From: Fibrobacteria bacterium
GTDB taxonomy: Bacteria > Fibrobacterota > Fibrobacteria > UBA11236
Direction of reading: 5' to 3'
Length of the DNA: 44,212 nt
Assembly (NCBI GenBank): GCA_021155885.1
Contig: JAJNBB010000030.1
Span: forward strand, 1 to 44,212
How positions within the stretch are numbered: the first letter of the stretch is position 1; each line of letters opens with the position of its first letter. Below the pieces are notes generated by a model. That model was not told the DNA's origin. It made no database searches and saw only the letters and a program-made list of their open reading frames with translations. This document shows positions 17,986-25,487 of the stretch, in pieces. Position numbers and translations under genes: made by a program.

Positions 17986-18879
17986 ATGGAAAAGAGTCGG
18001 GGGATGCTGGTGGGATGCGGGGCCGCCTTTTTGTCGGCGATGTTGTTTTCCGTCAAGGGAATCTTCGCCAAGAAGGCCTATGAAGCCGGAGCTTCGCCGG
18101 AAACGCTGCTCGCGCTGCGCTTCGGCTTCACCTTGCCCGTGTTCGCCGGAATCGCCCTGAGGAGCCGCGCCGGGGTTTCCTGGTCCGAACTCTCCCGCCG
18201 CGATTGGGTCCGCATCGCCGTGCTGTCGGTCCTGGGATACATCCTGTCGAGCGCGCTGGACTTCCATGGCCTCCGCTACCTCTCCGTCGGCCTCGAGCGC
18301 ATGATTCTGTACGTGCACCCCACCATGGTGGTGCTGCTGTCGGCCTGGATCTACAAGCGCCGCCTGCGCCCCGCCGCCGGTCTGGCGCTCCTGTTGTCCT
18401 ATGGCGGGCTCGCGCTGGGATTTTCCTCCGAGATAAAGGTCACCGACGCGCATTCGCTGTGGCTCGGCGGGGGCCTCGTGTTCGCCGCGGCCTTGCTCTA
18501 TGCGCTCTTCCTGGTCGGCGTCGCCGGCGTGGCGCCGCGCGTGGGCATGCACCGACTCACCGCCCTGGGCATGGTGGCGAGCGCGGTCGTGTTCGGGGGG
18601 CACGCCCTGTTTCTCGAAGGCGCCGGCCTGTTCCGCCACGCGCCCGCCGTCTACGGCTGGGCCCTGGCGATGGGATTGTTCGGCACCGTCCTGCCGGTCT
18701 ATTTGTTCGGCGTGGGCTACCGGATTCTCGGCGCCTCGAAATTTTCGGTGGTCAGCATGGCGGGTCCCGTGGCCGTGCTTCCCCTGGGGGCGTTGTTTCT
18801 CGGGGAGCAGGCGGGTCCGTTGCAATGGGCGGGCCTCGCGCTCACGCTCGCGGGGGGCATGGTGTTGACAAGGAAATGA
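17986..18879 (+). CDS. EamA/DMT-superfamily transporter
   Basis: The 297-residue protein has ten hydrophobic segments arranged as two EamA repeats. Typical EamA features are SAMLFSVKGIFAKKAYEAGA in the first segment, YLSVGLERMILYVHPTMVVL at the end of the first repeat, and FSVVSMAGPVAVLPLGALFL with FLGEQAGPLQWAGLALTLAG at the end of the second. Such proteins sit in the inner membrane and usually export amino acids or other small metabolites; the substrate here is unknown. The ATG at 17986 is chosen for the strong GGAGGAAGAGG just upstream; the frame itself is open further back. The gene is convergent with the M14 gene, only 16 bp away. Confidence 0.9.
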   Translation: MEKSRGMLVGCGAAFLSAMLFSVKGIFAKKAYEAGASPETLLALRFGFTLPVFAGIALRSRAGVSWSELSRRDWVRIAVLSVLGYILSSALDFHGLRYLSVGLERMILYVHPTMVVLLSAWIYKRRLRPAAGLALLLSYGGLALGFSSEIKVTDAHSLWLGGGLVFAAALLYALFLVGVAGVAPRVGMHRLTALGMVASAVVFGGHALFLEGAGLFRHAPAVYGWALAMGLFGTVLPVYLFGVGYRILGASKFSVVSMAGPVAVLPLGALFLGEQAGPLQWAGLALTLAGGMVLTRK

Positions 18880-18895
18880 AGCGCGAAACGCATTC

Positions 18896-19894
18896 TCATT
18901 TCACGTTCAGCAAATTGTTCAGTAGGCGGCCCCTGGCATCGCGGTATTCAACTCGGCCGTTATTCCGGAAGATGTACACCGGCCCGTTACGGCCCTGCAT
19001 GATTTCGGGCCGTTCCCCGGAACGTGGGGCGCGGTGGGCCACGGCCGTCGGGTGGTTGCGCATATAATCCGCGGATCCCCGCACGATGGCCCGGGCCGTG
19101 TTGTAAAAATCGCCGGCCCCCGGGCAGTTGGTGTCCTCATAGGTCAGCGCCATGACCGACGGGCCATGGTTCAGCCACCAGAAACTTTCGGGGTACTGGG
19201 ATTTGAACCCGTCGGTCCACGACACGACGTAGTTCCAGGGCTGGATGCCCTCGAGGAAGTAGGAGCGCACGCCCGTGATATATTCCCGCTCCAGCGCCGC
19301 GTAGGCCTGCGAGGTTCCGGCCGCGTCGTGGTAAAAAAAGAAGCGGCTGCAATTGACCTGGTCCGAGTGGAGGTTCAGCGCGACGCGCACCGGGCGCGGC
19401 CCCGCCATCAGCGCCTGGAAATGCGATCGCAGCGCCACGACCTCGGGCTGCGGGGAAGGGCTGTTCCAGTTGCTTTCGATATCCACGCGGTTGGCGTTCT
19501 GGCGGGCATAACCGAGCTCCACGCCGTCGGGGTTGTACATCGGGATGAAGTGAAAGATGAAGGAGGCGCGCAGGGCCGCCGCCTCGGCCGTGGTGTCCAT
19601 CAGGAAATTCAGCATCTCCCGGGCGACGTAAAAGGCCTGCACCTCCGCGGGATGCGTGCGGGCGTGGACGAACACGCGCGGATGCGCCGCCGTCGTGTCT
19701 CCTAACGTGATCCGCCACAGGGGGCGGTTCTGCGTCGACACGCCGATGCTATCCACCCGCGCCAGCGGGTTTTGGCGCCATTGGTTCAGGTTCACCAGAA
19801 GGGAGTCGTAGCTGTACCCCCAGGCATTGGTGGAATCCGCGGCGGAACTGGCCGTTGCCGCGGCCAGGCTCAACATCAGGGGAAAAAAGCGCAT
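18896..19894 (-). CDS. Secreted M14-family zinc carboxypeptidase
   Basis: The 332-residue precursor has a signal peptide (MRFFPLMLSLAAATASSAAD). Its catalytic domain is of the M14 type: zinc ligands in HARTHPAEVQAFYV (HxxE) and NLHSDQ, the substrate-binding region IPMYNPDGVELGYARQNANR, and the catalytic Glu in VMALTYEDTNC. It cleaves C-terminal residues or peptidoglycan-like peptides. After the catalytic domain comes a short tail (VYIFRNNGRVEYRDARGRLL) like the tails of the neighbouring secreted enzymes. The 5' region holds a direct repeat AGTTTACA-AGA-AGTTTACA (19900-19918). Confidence 0.88.
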   Translation of the reverse strand: MRFFPLMLSLAAATASSAADSTNAWGYSYDSLLVNLNQWRQNPLARVDSIGVSTQNRPLWRITLGDTTAAHPRVFVHARTHPAEVQAFYVAREMLNFLMDTTAEAAALRASFIFHFIPMYNPDGVELGYARQNANRVDIESNWNSPSPQPEVVALRSHFQALMAGPRPVRVALNLHSDQVNCSRFFFYHDAAGTSQAYAALEREYITGVRSYFLEGIQPWNYVVSWTDGFKSQYPESFWWLNHGPSVMALTYEDTNCPGAGDFYNTARAIVRGSADYMRNHPTAVAHRAPRSGERPEIMQGRNGPVYIFRNNGRVEYRDARGRLLNNLLNVK

Positions 19895-20050
19895 GGAATC
19901 AGTTTACAAGAAGTTTACACGCAAATCACCCCGGGTGGGGCACGAATTATGCCCAGATTTTTATTCGAATTGTGACGCCATCATACTAATTAAGTCGTTA
20001 CATTAGGAACGGGGAAGCCGGCTCTGCCGGAAAAGGAGAGAGAGAAAACC

Positions 20051-21409
20051 ATGTTCAAGACGAGAGCCGCCGTCCTGGGGACGGCGCTGTTCGCGTGCGC
20101 GGCCGGCGCGGCCGTTTTTCCGTCACCCTTCTACGAATCGAAAGTGGCCCCCGGCCTGACCAGTCCCACGGCCCTGGCCGTGGCCCCCGACGGCCGGGTC
20201 TTCATCGCCCTGCAATCGGGCGTCATCCGCGTCGTCCGGAACGATACCTTGCTGGAGCGGCCGTTCGACTCGGTCGCGGCGGACACCTACGGGGAGCGCG
20301 GTCTTCTGGGCATCGCCCTCGATACCGGGTTCGGTTCCAATGGCCGGGTCTATCTCTACTACACCGCCGCGCATCCCTTGCGCAACCGCGTGTCCGTGCT
20401 CACGGCCTCCGGCGATACCGCCCTGCCGGGTGAAACGGTTTTGCTGGACCTGCCCGACCTTTCGGATCCGTACCAATGGTCGCACACCGGGGGCGGCCTG
20501 GTGGTGGGCGCCGACGGGAAGCTTTACATCGGGACGGGAGACCAGGAGCTATGGGACATAGCGCGCGACCTGAATTCCCCTTATGGGAAAATCCTGCGCA
20601 TCGATCCCGACGGTTCGATACCCGCCGACAACCCCTGGGCGGATTCCGTGCAGGGGCCGGCGCGCGCCGTGTGGGCTTTCGGATTCCGCAACCCCTTTAA
20701 GCTGGGCGTCGACCGCGCCGCCGGCCGTGTCTATGCCAACGACGTGGGATGGACTTCCCACGAGGAAGTCAACCTCGTGCAGCGGGGCCGGGGGTACGGC
20801 TGGGCCGCGCACGAAGGGCCCTCGCCGGACTCCCTGTCGCCTTATGTGGACCCGCTGCTCGATTACCGTCATGGAAAAGATTGCGCCGTGATGGGAGGAG
20901 ACGCCTACCGGCCAGAGGACCCCCGCCTTCCGGCTTCCTTCGTGGGGAAATTTTTCTTCGCCGATTTCTGCAGTGGAATCGTCCGCGCCCTCGATCCCGC
21001 GACCGGGATCGCCGAGGAGTTCGGAACGGGAATCGACTACCCGGTCGATCTCGCCTTCAACCGCCGTGGCGATCTGTACTACCTGTCCCGCGGGTACGCC
21101 ACCGGCTGGACGGTCACCGGCGCCAGCTCGATGTGGAAGGTTTCCTTCGGGGATTCCTCCAACTCGGGCACGGGGTTGCGGCCCGCGCTTCGCGGCGCGC
21201 GCGCCGCGAACGGCGCCGTGTTCGTGGGCGGGCTCTCGAGGCTCCTCGTTCCCGGGGGGATGACGGATTTAACGGTGCTGGACCTCCAGGGCCGCATTCT
21301 GTGGGAAATTCGCGGGCTCAGGCAAGGGGAGACAGTGACGCTCCCCGGTCATTTGCGCGGCGTGCTGCGGGCTCGCTGGTCCGGAAAAACCGGGAACGCC
21401 GGGTGGTAA
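20051..21409 (+). CDS. Secreted glucose/sorbosone dehydrogenase-like beta-propeller protein (copy 2)
   Basis: The 452-residue precursor has a signal peptide ending near AAGAA. The GSDH propeller is clear: TSPTALAVAPDGRVFIALQ, YGERGLLGIALDTGFGSNGR, VYLYYTAAHPLRNRVSVL, HTGGGLVVGADGKLYIGTGD, GKILRIDPDGSIPADNPW, WAFGFRNPFKLGVDRAAGR and VNLVQRGRGYGWAAHEG. The core is closer to canonical soluble aldose dehydrogenases than copy 1. A C-terminal tail (LTVLDLQGRILWEI, LRGVLRARW) resembles the tail of copy 1. AAGGAG precedes the ATG. The 150-bp region upstream (19900-20050) is AT-richer, with no clear promoter match. A bulged hairpin without T-run overlaps the stop (21397-21427). Confidence 0.88.
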   Translation: MFKTRAAVLGTALFACAAGAAVFPSPFYESKVAPGLTSPTALAVAPDGRVFIALQSGVIRVVRNDTLLERPFDSVAADTYGERGLLGIALDTGFGSNGRVYLYYTAAHPLRNRVSVLTASGDTALPGETVLLDLPDLSDPYQWSHTGGGLVVGADGKLYIGTGDQELWDIARDLNSPYGKILRIDPDGSIPADNPWADSVQGPARAVWAFGFRNPFKLGVDRAAGRVYANDVGWTSHEEVNLVQRGRGYGWAAHEGPSPDSLSPYVDPLLDYRHGKDCAVMGGDAYRPEDPRLPASFVGKFFFADFCSGIVRALDPATGIAEEFGTGIDYPVDLAFNRRGDLYYLSRGYATGWTVTGASSMWKVSFGDSSNSGTGLRPALRGARAANGAVFVGGLSRLLVPGGMTDLTVLDLQGRILWEIRGLRQGETVTLPGHLRGVLRARWSGKTGNAGW

Positions 21410-21554
21410 CCTCCCGGTTACCCGGCGATTGTAACAGGGATTGGGAATTTCCGCTTTTTAAGGAGGGGCGAAACGGCCCGGGGAGGGGCAGCGAAATCCC
21501 GGCAAAAATCTGACACAAAAGCGACATTACGCCGTAACCTTCACGGTACATTAT

Positions 21555-21779
21555 GGAAGCGACCCGAATTGAGGGCGCCGCAACCCGGACGGCCGGCTCG
21601 ACGTAATGCGGGGCTTCAGGCCGGAAACAGTGGTCACTGCGGCGAACTCTTCCCGGACTGCAGGCCGGATTCGCGGGCGTTGAAAGGAGGCCGACTTCAT
21701 AGCATCGCTTTCCCAGAGGGTCGCGCCCTAGGCGGCTCACAGAGTTCTTCCAAAGGGCGGCCCTCGGGCCGCCCTTTCT
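21555..21779 (+). ncRNA. Candidate structured noncoding RNA between dehydrogenase copy 2 and tRNA-Gly
   Basis: The 570-nt gap 21410-21976 contains no convincing gene. About 225 nt before a double terminator can fold extensively. AGGGCGC (about 21571) can pair with GCGCCCT (about 21724) as a closing stem. An inner hairpin pairs CAGGCCGGAA with TTCCCGGACTG, and CAGTGGTCACTG sits in its loop. The closing-stem layout recalls 6S-type RNAs, but I recognise no conserved family sequence. The strand is inferred from the terminators. No convincing promoter was found. Confidence 0.4.
21752..21777. terminator. Terminator, first of a tandem pair
   Basis: AAAGGGCGGCC / GGCCGCCCTTT hairpin with a 4-nt loop, flanked by A- and T-rich bases, so usable in both directions. 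An almost identical hairpin follows 8 nt later. Confidence 0.75.
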
Positions 21780-21785
21780 ATTTGC

Positions 21786-21813
21786 AAGGGCCGGCCCTCG
21801 GGCCGCCCTTTCT
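21786..21813. terminator. Terminator, second of a tandem pair
   Basis: AAGGGCCGGCC / GGGCCGCCCTT hairpin followed by TCTATT. Its sequence is nearly the same as that of the hairpin just upstream, indicating local duplication. Confidence 0.7.
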
Positions 21814-21887
21814 ATTCGAGGCACCCTCAACCGCGACGGAAACCCCCTAAAAACCAAACGTCTGGATTCAACGCCAAGAGTTGAAAG

Positions 21888-21924
21888 TGGCAAGGAGATG
21901 CTCTTCCAACAGAGCTAAATCCGC
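21888..21924 (-). pseudogene. 5'-half copy of tRNA-Gly(GCC)
   Basis: Read on the minus strand, these 37 nt match the first 37 nt of the intact tRNA-Gly at 22052-22016 at 34 positions. They run from the acceptor 5' strand through the D arm to the anticodon GCC. The match then stops abruptly at the anticodon loop, and the following sequence (TTCAAC / GTTGAA hairpin) is unrelated to a tRNA 3' half. It cannot form a tRNA. A break exactly at the anticodon loop is a usual crossover point for integrases. Confidence 0.8.
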
Positions 21925-21945
21925 ATATCCGAGGCCCTAAAAACC

Positions 21946-21977
21946 AAAAAGCCCCCCGGCGAACCGAGAGGCTTTTT
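21946..21977 (-). terminator. Terminator of tRNA-Gly
   Basis: AAAAAGCC / GGCTTTTT stem immediately after the tRNA 3' end on the minus strand, with a G/C-rich interior. It also reads as a terminator on the plus strand. Confidence 0.7.
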
Positions 21978-22052
21978 GGAGCGGGTTAAGCGACTCGAAC
22001 GCTCGACCTTCTCCTTGGCAAGGAGATGCTCTACCAACTGAGCTAAACCCGC
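21977..22052 (-). tRNA. tRNA-Gly(GCC)
   Basis: 76 nt including an encoded CCA. Acceptor stem GCGGGTT / AACCCGC with discriminator U (normal for Gly). The D arm reads TAGCTCAGTTGGTAGAGC. The anticodon arm is TCTCC-TTGCCAA-GGAGA with anticodon GCC. The T arm contains GTTCGAGTC. All arms pair. Confidence 0.97.
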
Positions 22053-22090
22053 AGACCCGCAGAAAAACCTTCGTTTTCCAGCGGGGTCAA

Positions 22091-22119
22091 AGGATAAAAA
22101 GGGGATGGGGAATGGTCAA
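22091..22119 (-). promoter_or_regulatory. Promoter of tRNA-Gly
   Basis: On the minus strand TTGACC (22119-22114) is followed after 17 bp by TATCCT (22096-22091), about 39 nt upstream of the mature tRNA 5' end. This is a good sigma70-type match. Confidence 0.65.
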
Positions 22120-22155
22120 GGGAGGAACTGCGGACTTCGGGGGGTTTTTTCTTCG

Positions 22156-22258
22156 CAGGTAGGAGGCAGGAGGTAAGAGGTAGGGGTAAACAAACCTTGG
22201 AATCAGGTTCTTTTGGAGATTCCGGACCTCCTGCCTCTTACCTCTTACCTCCTGCCTA
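22156..22258. repeat. Intergenic hairpin element R4 (AGGTAAGAGGTAG family)
   Basis: The left arm GCAGGTAGGAGGCAGGAGGT plus AAGAGGTAGG (22156-22185) pairs with the right arm 22227-22258 (CCTCTTACCTCTTACC core). The loop is about 40 nt. The right arm runs into the ligA stop codon (TAG at 22258-22256), so the hairpin overlaps the end of the coding frame. Confidence 0.87.
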
Positions 22259-24310
22259 CATCCCCAACAAAGCCCTGACTTCCTCCTCGGTCTTGACCGG
22301 TACGCCCAGCTTTTCGGCCTTCGCCAGCTTGCTGCCGGCGGCCTCGCCCGTCAGCAAGGCGGTGGTTTTTTTCGACACAGACTCGCTGACCTTCGCGCCC
22401 GCGTTCTCGAGGATTTCCCGGGCCTCGTCCCGGCTCCAGGTCGGCAAGGTTCCCGTGATGACCCAGGTTTGGCCCGCCAAGGTCTGCTCGCCCGCCGGGG
22501 CTTCGTAATCCACCTTGAGCCCGTGTTTCTTGAGTTTTTCCAAAACCTTTAGGTTCGCGGGGTTATGGAAATAATCGAAGAGGCTTTGGGCCATGCGCCC
22601 GCCGATCTCGTTGACCTTTTCCAGTTCCTCCATGGAGGCGTTTTGCAGGGCTTCCAAAGTCCCGAAATGGCGGGCCAGCACCTTGCCCGAGGTCTTGCCG
22701 ATAAAGCGGATCCCGAGCCCGAACAACAGGCGGTCGAGGCCGCGGGCCTTGCTTTCCTCGAGGCCCGCGATCACGTTCTGCGCCGATTTTTCCGCCATGC
22801 GCTCCAGCGCCTCGAGGTCTTCCCGTTTCAAGGCGTACAGGTCGGCCACGTCGCGCACCTTGCCCGACTCGATCAGAGCGTCCATCAGGGCGGGCCCGAG
22901 GTTTTCGATGTTCATCGCGCCCCGGCTGCCGAAGTGCAGCAGCGCCCGCTGCACCTGCGCGGGGCATTGGAGGTTGTCGCAGCGCCAGGCCACCTCTTCT
23001 TCGTCCTTCGACAGTTCGCTGCCGCACACCGGGCAGGCCTCGGGGGGCAGGATGGGCCGGCTGCGTGTTTTTAGCTGGGGCCGCTTTTCCACCACCGCCG
23101 CGGTGATCTTCGGGATGATCTCCCCGCCCTTTTCCACCATCACGATATCGGGAACACGAAGCCCGAGGCGTTCGATCTCGTCGAAGTTGTGCAAGGTCGC
23201 GCGCTTCACCGTCGTGCCCCCCAGCTGCACCGGCTTCAGGTTCGCCACGGGCGTGACCACCCCCGTGCGTCCCACCTGGTAGCTCACCGATTCCAGCACG
23301 GTTTCCGCCGCCTCGGTCTTGTACTTGAAGGCGATCACCCACTTCGGGTTCTTCGCCGTGCGCCCCAGCGCCGCCTGCTGCCGGAGGCCGTTCACCTTGA
23401 TCACCACGCCGTCGATCAGGTAGGGAAGGTCGTCGCGGATCTTCTCCCAGCGCGCGCACACCTTCAGCACATCGGCCATGACGTCCGCGGAGGGCGCGAC
23501 TTTCTCGCGCAGCGCGTTCACCGGGAACTTCGCCTTCGCCAGGCGCTCCAGGTTTTCCCAGTGGGTGCCCTCGGCCTCGTCCGACAGGACGGCGTAGGCG
23601 AAGAAGGACAACGGCCGCTTGGCGGCCTCCTTGGGGTCCTTCAGCTTCAGGCTTCCCGAGGCGGTGTTGCGGGGGTTCTGCAGTTCGCGGTCGTACACCC
23701 GCATCGAGTATTCATTGAAGGCCAGGAAGTCGGCCTGGGTCATGTAGACCTCGCCGCGCACCTCGATGCGGCCCGCAGGCCAGTCCTTCGGCAGCTTCTG
23801 CGGGATGGTCCGGATGGTGCGGATGTTGCGCGTCACGTCGTCGCCCTGGGTTCCGTCCCCGCGCGTCACGGCCTGGGTCAGGACGCGGTCCTCGTACACC
23901 AGGCTCATCGCCACCCCGTCGATCTTCGGTTCGCACACGTATTCGACCTCGGCCTCGGGGATCTTGCCCGTCACCTGGCGGTGGAAATCGCGCACCTCCT
24001 CCTCGGAGTAGGTGTTCTGGATGCTGAGCATGGGGTATTTGTGGGCCGCCTTGCGAAAGCCCGTGCCGGGCTCCGAGAGATCCGATCCGACCCGCAAGGC
24101 GGGGGAGTTCGCGTCCGCGAACCCGGGATGGGCGGCAGTGACTTTTTCCTCGAGGGCCTCGAGTTCCTTCAGCAGGGCGTCGAAGGCGGCGTCGGTCATC
24201 AGGGAATGTCCCCGGCGGTAGTAGGCGTCGTTGGCCTCGGCCAGGAGCGCGCGCAATTCCAGGAGGCGGGCGGGGGGCTGCGGGGATGGGGCTTTTTTGG
24301 AAGGGGGCAT
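22256..24310 (-). CDS. ligA: NAD-dependent DNA ligase
   Basis: LigA seals nicks in replication and repair, using NAD+. The 684-residue protein has, in order: the Ia domain (LRALLAEANDAYYRRG), the adenylation domain with the nucleophile Lys in CEPKIDGVAMS and the RGEVYM and VIKVNG motifs, the OB fold, a four-cysteine zinc finger (CPVCGSEL, then CDNLQCPAQ), helix-hairpin-helix repeats (LFGLGIRFIGKTSGKVLARH, EIGGRMAQSLFDYF), and a C-terminal BRCT domain (AGQTWVITGTLPTWSRDEAR). I took the ATG at 24310 because the conserved N-terminus begins there. The frame is open upstream through hairpin R5. No clear ribosome-binding site. Confidence 0.95.
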   Translation of the reverse strand: MPPSKKAPSPQPPARLLELRALLAEANDAYYRRGHSLMTDAAFDALLKELEALEEKVTAAHPGFADANSPALRVGSDLSEPGTGFRKAAHKYPMLSIQNTYSEEEVRDFHRQVTGKIPEAEVEYVCEPKIDGVAMSLVYEDRVLTQAVTRGDGTQGDDVTRNIRTIRTIPQKLPKDWPAGRIEVRGEVYMTQADFLAFNEYSMRVYDRELQNPRNTASGSLKLKDPKEAAKRPLSFFAYAVLSDEAEGTHWENLERLAKAKFPVNALREKVAPSADVMADVLKVCARWEKIRDDLPYLIDGVVIKVNGLRQQAALGRTAKNPKWVIAFKYKTEAAETVLESVSYQVGRTGVVTPVANLKPVQLGGTTVKRATLHNFDEIERLGLRVPDIVMVEKGGEIIPKITAAVVEKRPQLKTRSRPILPPEACPVCGSELSKDEEEVAWRCDNLQCPAQVQRALLHFGSRGAMNIENLGPALMDALIESGKVRDVADLYALKREDLEALERMAEKSAQNVIAGLEESKARGLDRLLFGLGIRFIGKTSGKVLARHFGTLEALQNASMEELEKVNEIGGRMAQSLFDYFHNPANLKVLEKLKKHGLKVDYEAPAGEQTLAGQTWVITGTLPTWSRDEAREILENAGAKVSESVSKKTTALLTGEAAGSKLAKAEKLGVPVKTEEEVRALLGM

Positions 24311-24344
24311 GGCAGGGGTAAAAGTATCTTTTGGGGACGAAGAG

Positions 24345-24455
24345 AGTTGTTGGTTGTCGGTTGTTTGTTGTTGGAGAACCCAAGCGCATTGTGGAGAGGC
24401 GCTTCCCGCTTTTTTTGCGCTTAACCAACAACCAAGTACCAACAACCAACAACCA
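24345..24455. repeat. Intergenic hairpin element R5 (GTTGTTGG family)
   Basis: G/T arm 24345-24375, A/C arm 24422-24455. The loop carries its own stem (AAGCGCA / TGCGCTT). It occupies most of the 169-bp gap between divergent ligA and cysM, leaving at most 35 bp on either side for promoters. It therefore cannot be a transcription terminator. Confidence 0.87.
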
Positions 24456-24479
24456 GAATCCTGTGTCTCCGGAGCCCTG

Positions 24480-25358
24480 ATGACCTTACTCGATCTCGTC
24501 GGCAATACCCCGCTCGTGGAGTTGAACCGGCTGAACCCCAACCCGAAGGTGAAGCTGTACGCCAAGCTGGAGGGGAACAATCCCGGCGGCTCGGTCAAGG
24601 ACCGCCCGGCGAAATACATGATCCTGAAGGCGCAGGAGCGGGGCGTGCTGAAGCCGGGGATGAAGCTGGTGGAGCCGACCTCGGGGAACACGGGCATCGC
24701 GCTGGCCATGATCGCGGCGGTCGCGGGTTATGAAATGCACCTGGTGATGCCCGAAAGCGCCACGCCCGAGCGCGTGCGCACGATGCGCGCCTACGGCGCG
24801 GTGGTGCACCTGACCTCCGCCGACCGGGGCATGGAGGGCACGATCGACTACGCGCGCGCGATGGTGGCCAAGGGCGGGTACCTCATGCTCGACCAGTTTT
24901 CCAATCCCGACAATCCTCTGGCGCATTATGAAACCACGGGGCCCGAAATCTGGCGCGACACCGAGGGCAAGCTGACCCATTTCGTGTCGAGCATGGGCAC
25001 CACCGGCACGATCATGGGCTGCTCGCGCTACCTCAAGGAAGTCGACCCGAACGTCCAGATCGTGGGCGCGCATCCCGCGGACGGCTCGTGCATCCCCGGC
25101 ATCCGCCGCTGGCCCAAGGAGTACCTGCCGAAGATCTACGAGGAAACCCGCGTGGACCGCGTGATGGAAGTCAACCAGGCCCAGGCCGAGAGCGTCACGC
25201 GGGCCCTGGCCGCGCGCGAGGGCGTTTTCGCCGGCACCTCCGCGGGCGGCGCGGTGCATTGCGCCCTCGAGCTCTGCAGGCAGCTGCGCGAAGGCGTGGT
25301 GGTCTGCATCATTCCCGACCGGGGAGACCGGTATTTGAGCGCATCCGTATTCGCTTAA
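24480..25358 (+). CDS. cysM: Cysteine synthase B (O-acetylserine sulfhydrylase, PLP-dependent)
   Basis: This enzyme replaces the acetyl group of O-acetylserine with sulfide or thiosulfate to give cysteine or S-sulfocysteine. The 292-residue protein has the PLP lysine in NPGGSVKDRPA (the CysM-like form), the substrate loop EPTSGNTGIALAM, the PLP phosphate loop VSSMGTTGTIMG, and the ending IPDRGDRYLSASVF. The spelling GSVKDRPA and TGTIMGCSRYLKE favours CysM over CysK. GGAG lies just before the ATG at 24480. It diverges from ligA across hairpin R5 and converges on the lipoprotein gene across R6. It supplies the substrate used by SufS elsewhere in the window. Confidence 0.93.
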   Translation: MTLLDLVGNTPLVELNRLNPNPKVKLYAKLEGNNPGGSVKDRPAKYMILKAQERGVLKPGMKLVEPTSGNTGIALAMIAAVAGYEMHLVMPESATPERVRTMRAYGAVVHLTSADRGMEGTIDYARAMVAKGGYLMLDQFSNPDNPLAHYETTGPEIWRDTEGKLTHFVSSMGTTGTIMGCSRYLKEVDPNVQIVGAHPADGSCIPGIRRWPKEYLPKIYEETRVDRVMEVNQAQAESVTRALAAREGVFAGTSAGGAVHCALELCRQLREGVVVCIIPDRGDRYLSASVFA

Positions 25359-25486
25359 GCGGGACGGGGACGGGGGTAGGGGGACGGAGCATGCTCCTGG
25401 AAGGGGGAGGTCTCGTGATTCAAGGGCATTCGTTAACGTGCTATTGTATCACTCCCCCGACCCATAACCCCCGTCCCCCGTCCGGC
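25359..25486. repeat. Intergenic hairpin element R6 (singleton, GGGACGGGG words)
   Basis: The left arm (25359-25387: GGGACGGGGACGGGGGTAGG) begins at the base after the cysM stop. The right arm (25453-25486: ACCCCCGTCCCCCGTCC core) ends one base before the stop of the convergent lipoprotein gene. The same G-rich-first layout as the other elements, with different words. Confidence 0.82.
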
Positions 25487-25487
25487 C

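Noticed and set aside
21555-21779. 6S RNA, RNase P RNA, SRP RNA or tmRNA assignment
   Set aside because: None of the conserved core sequences I know for these RNAs could be found on either strand, so only an unassigned candidate is reported.
24345-24455. Hairpin elements as ordinary intrinsic terminators
   Set aside because: They lack a T-run after the stem, have 27-55 nt loops, and several lie between divergent genes where no transcript ends.
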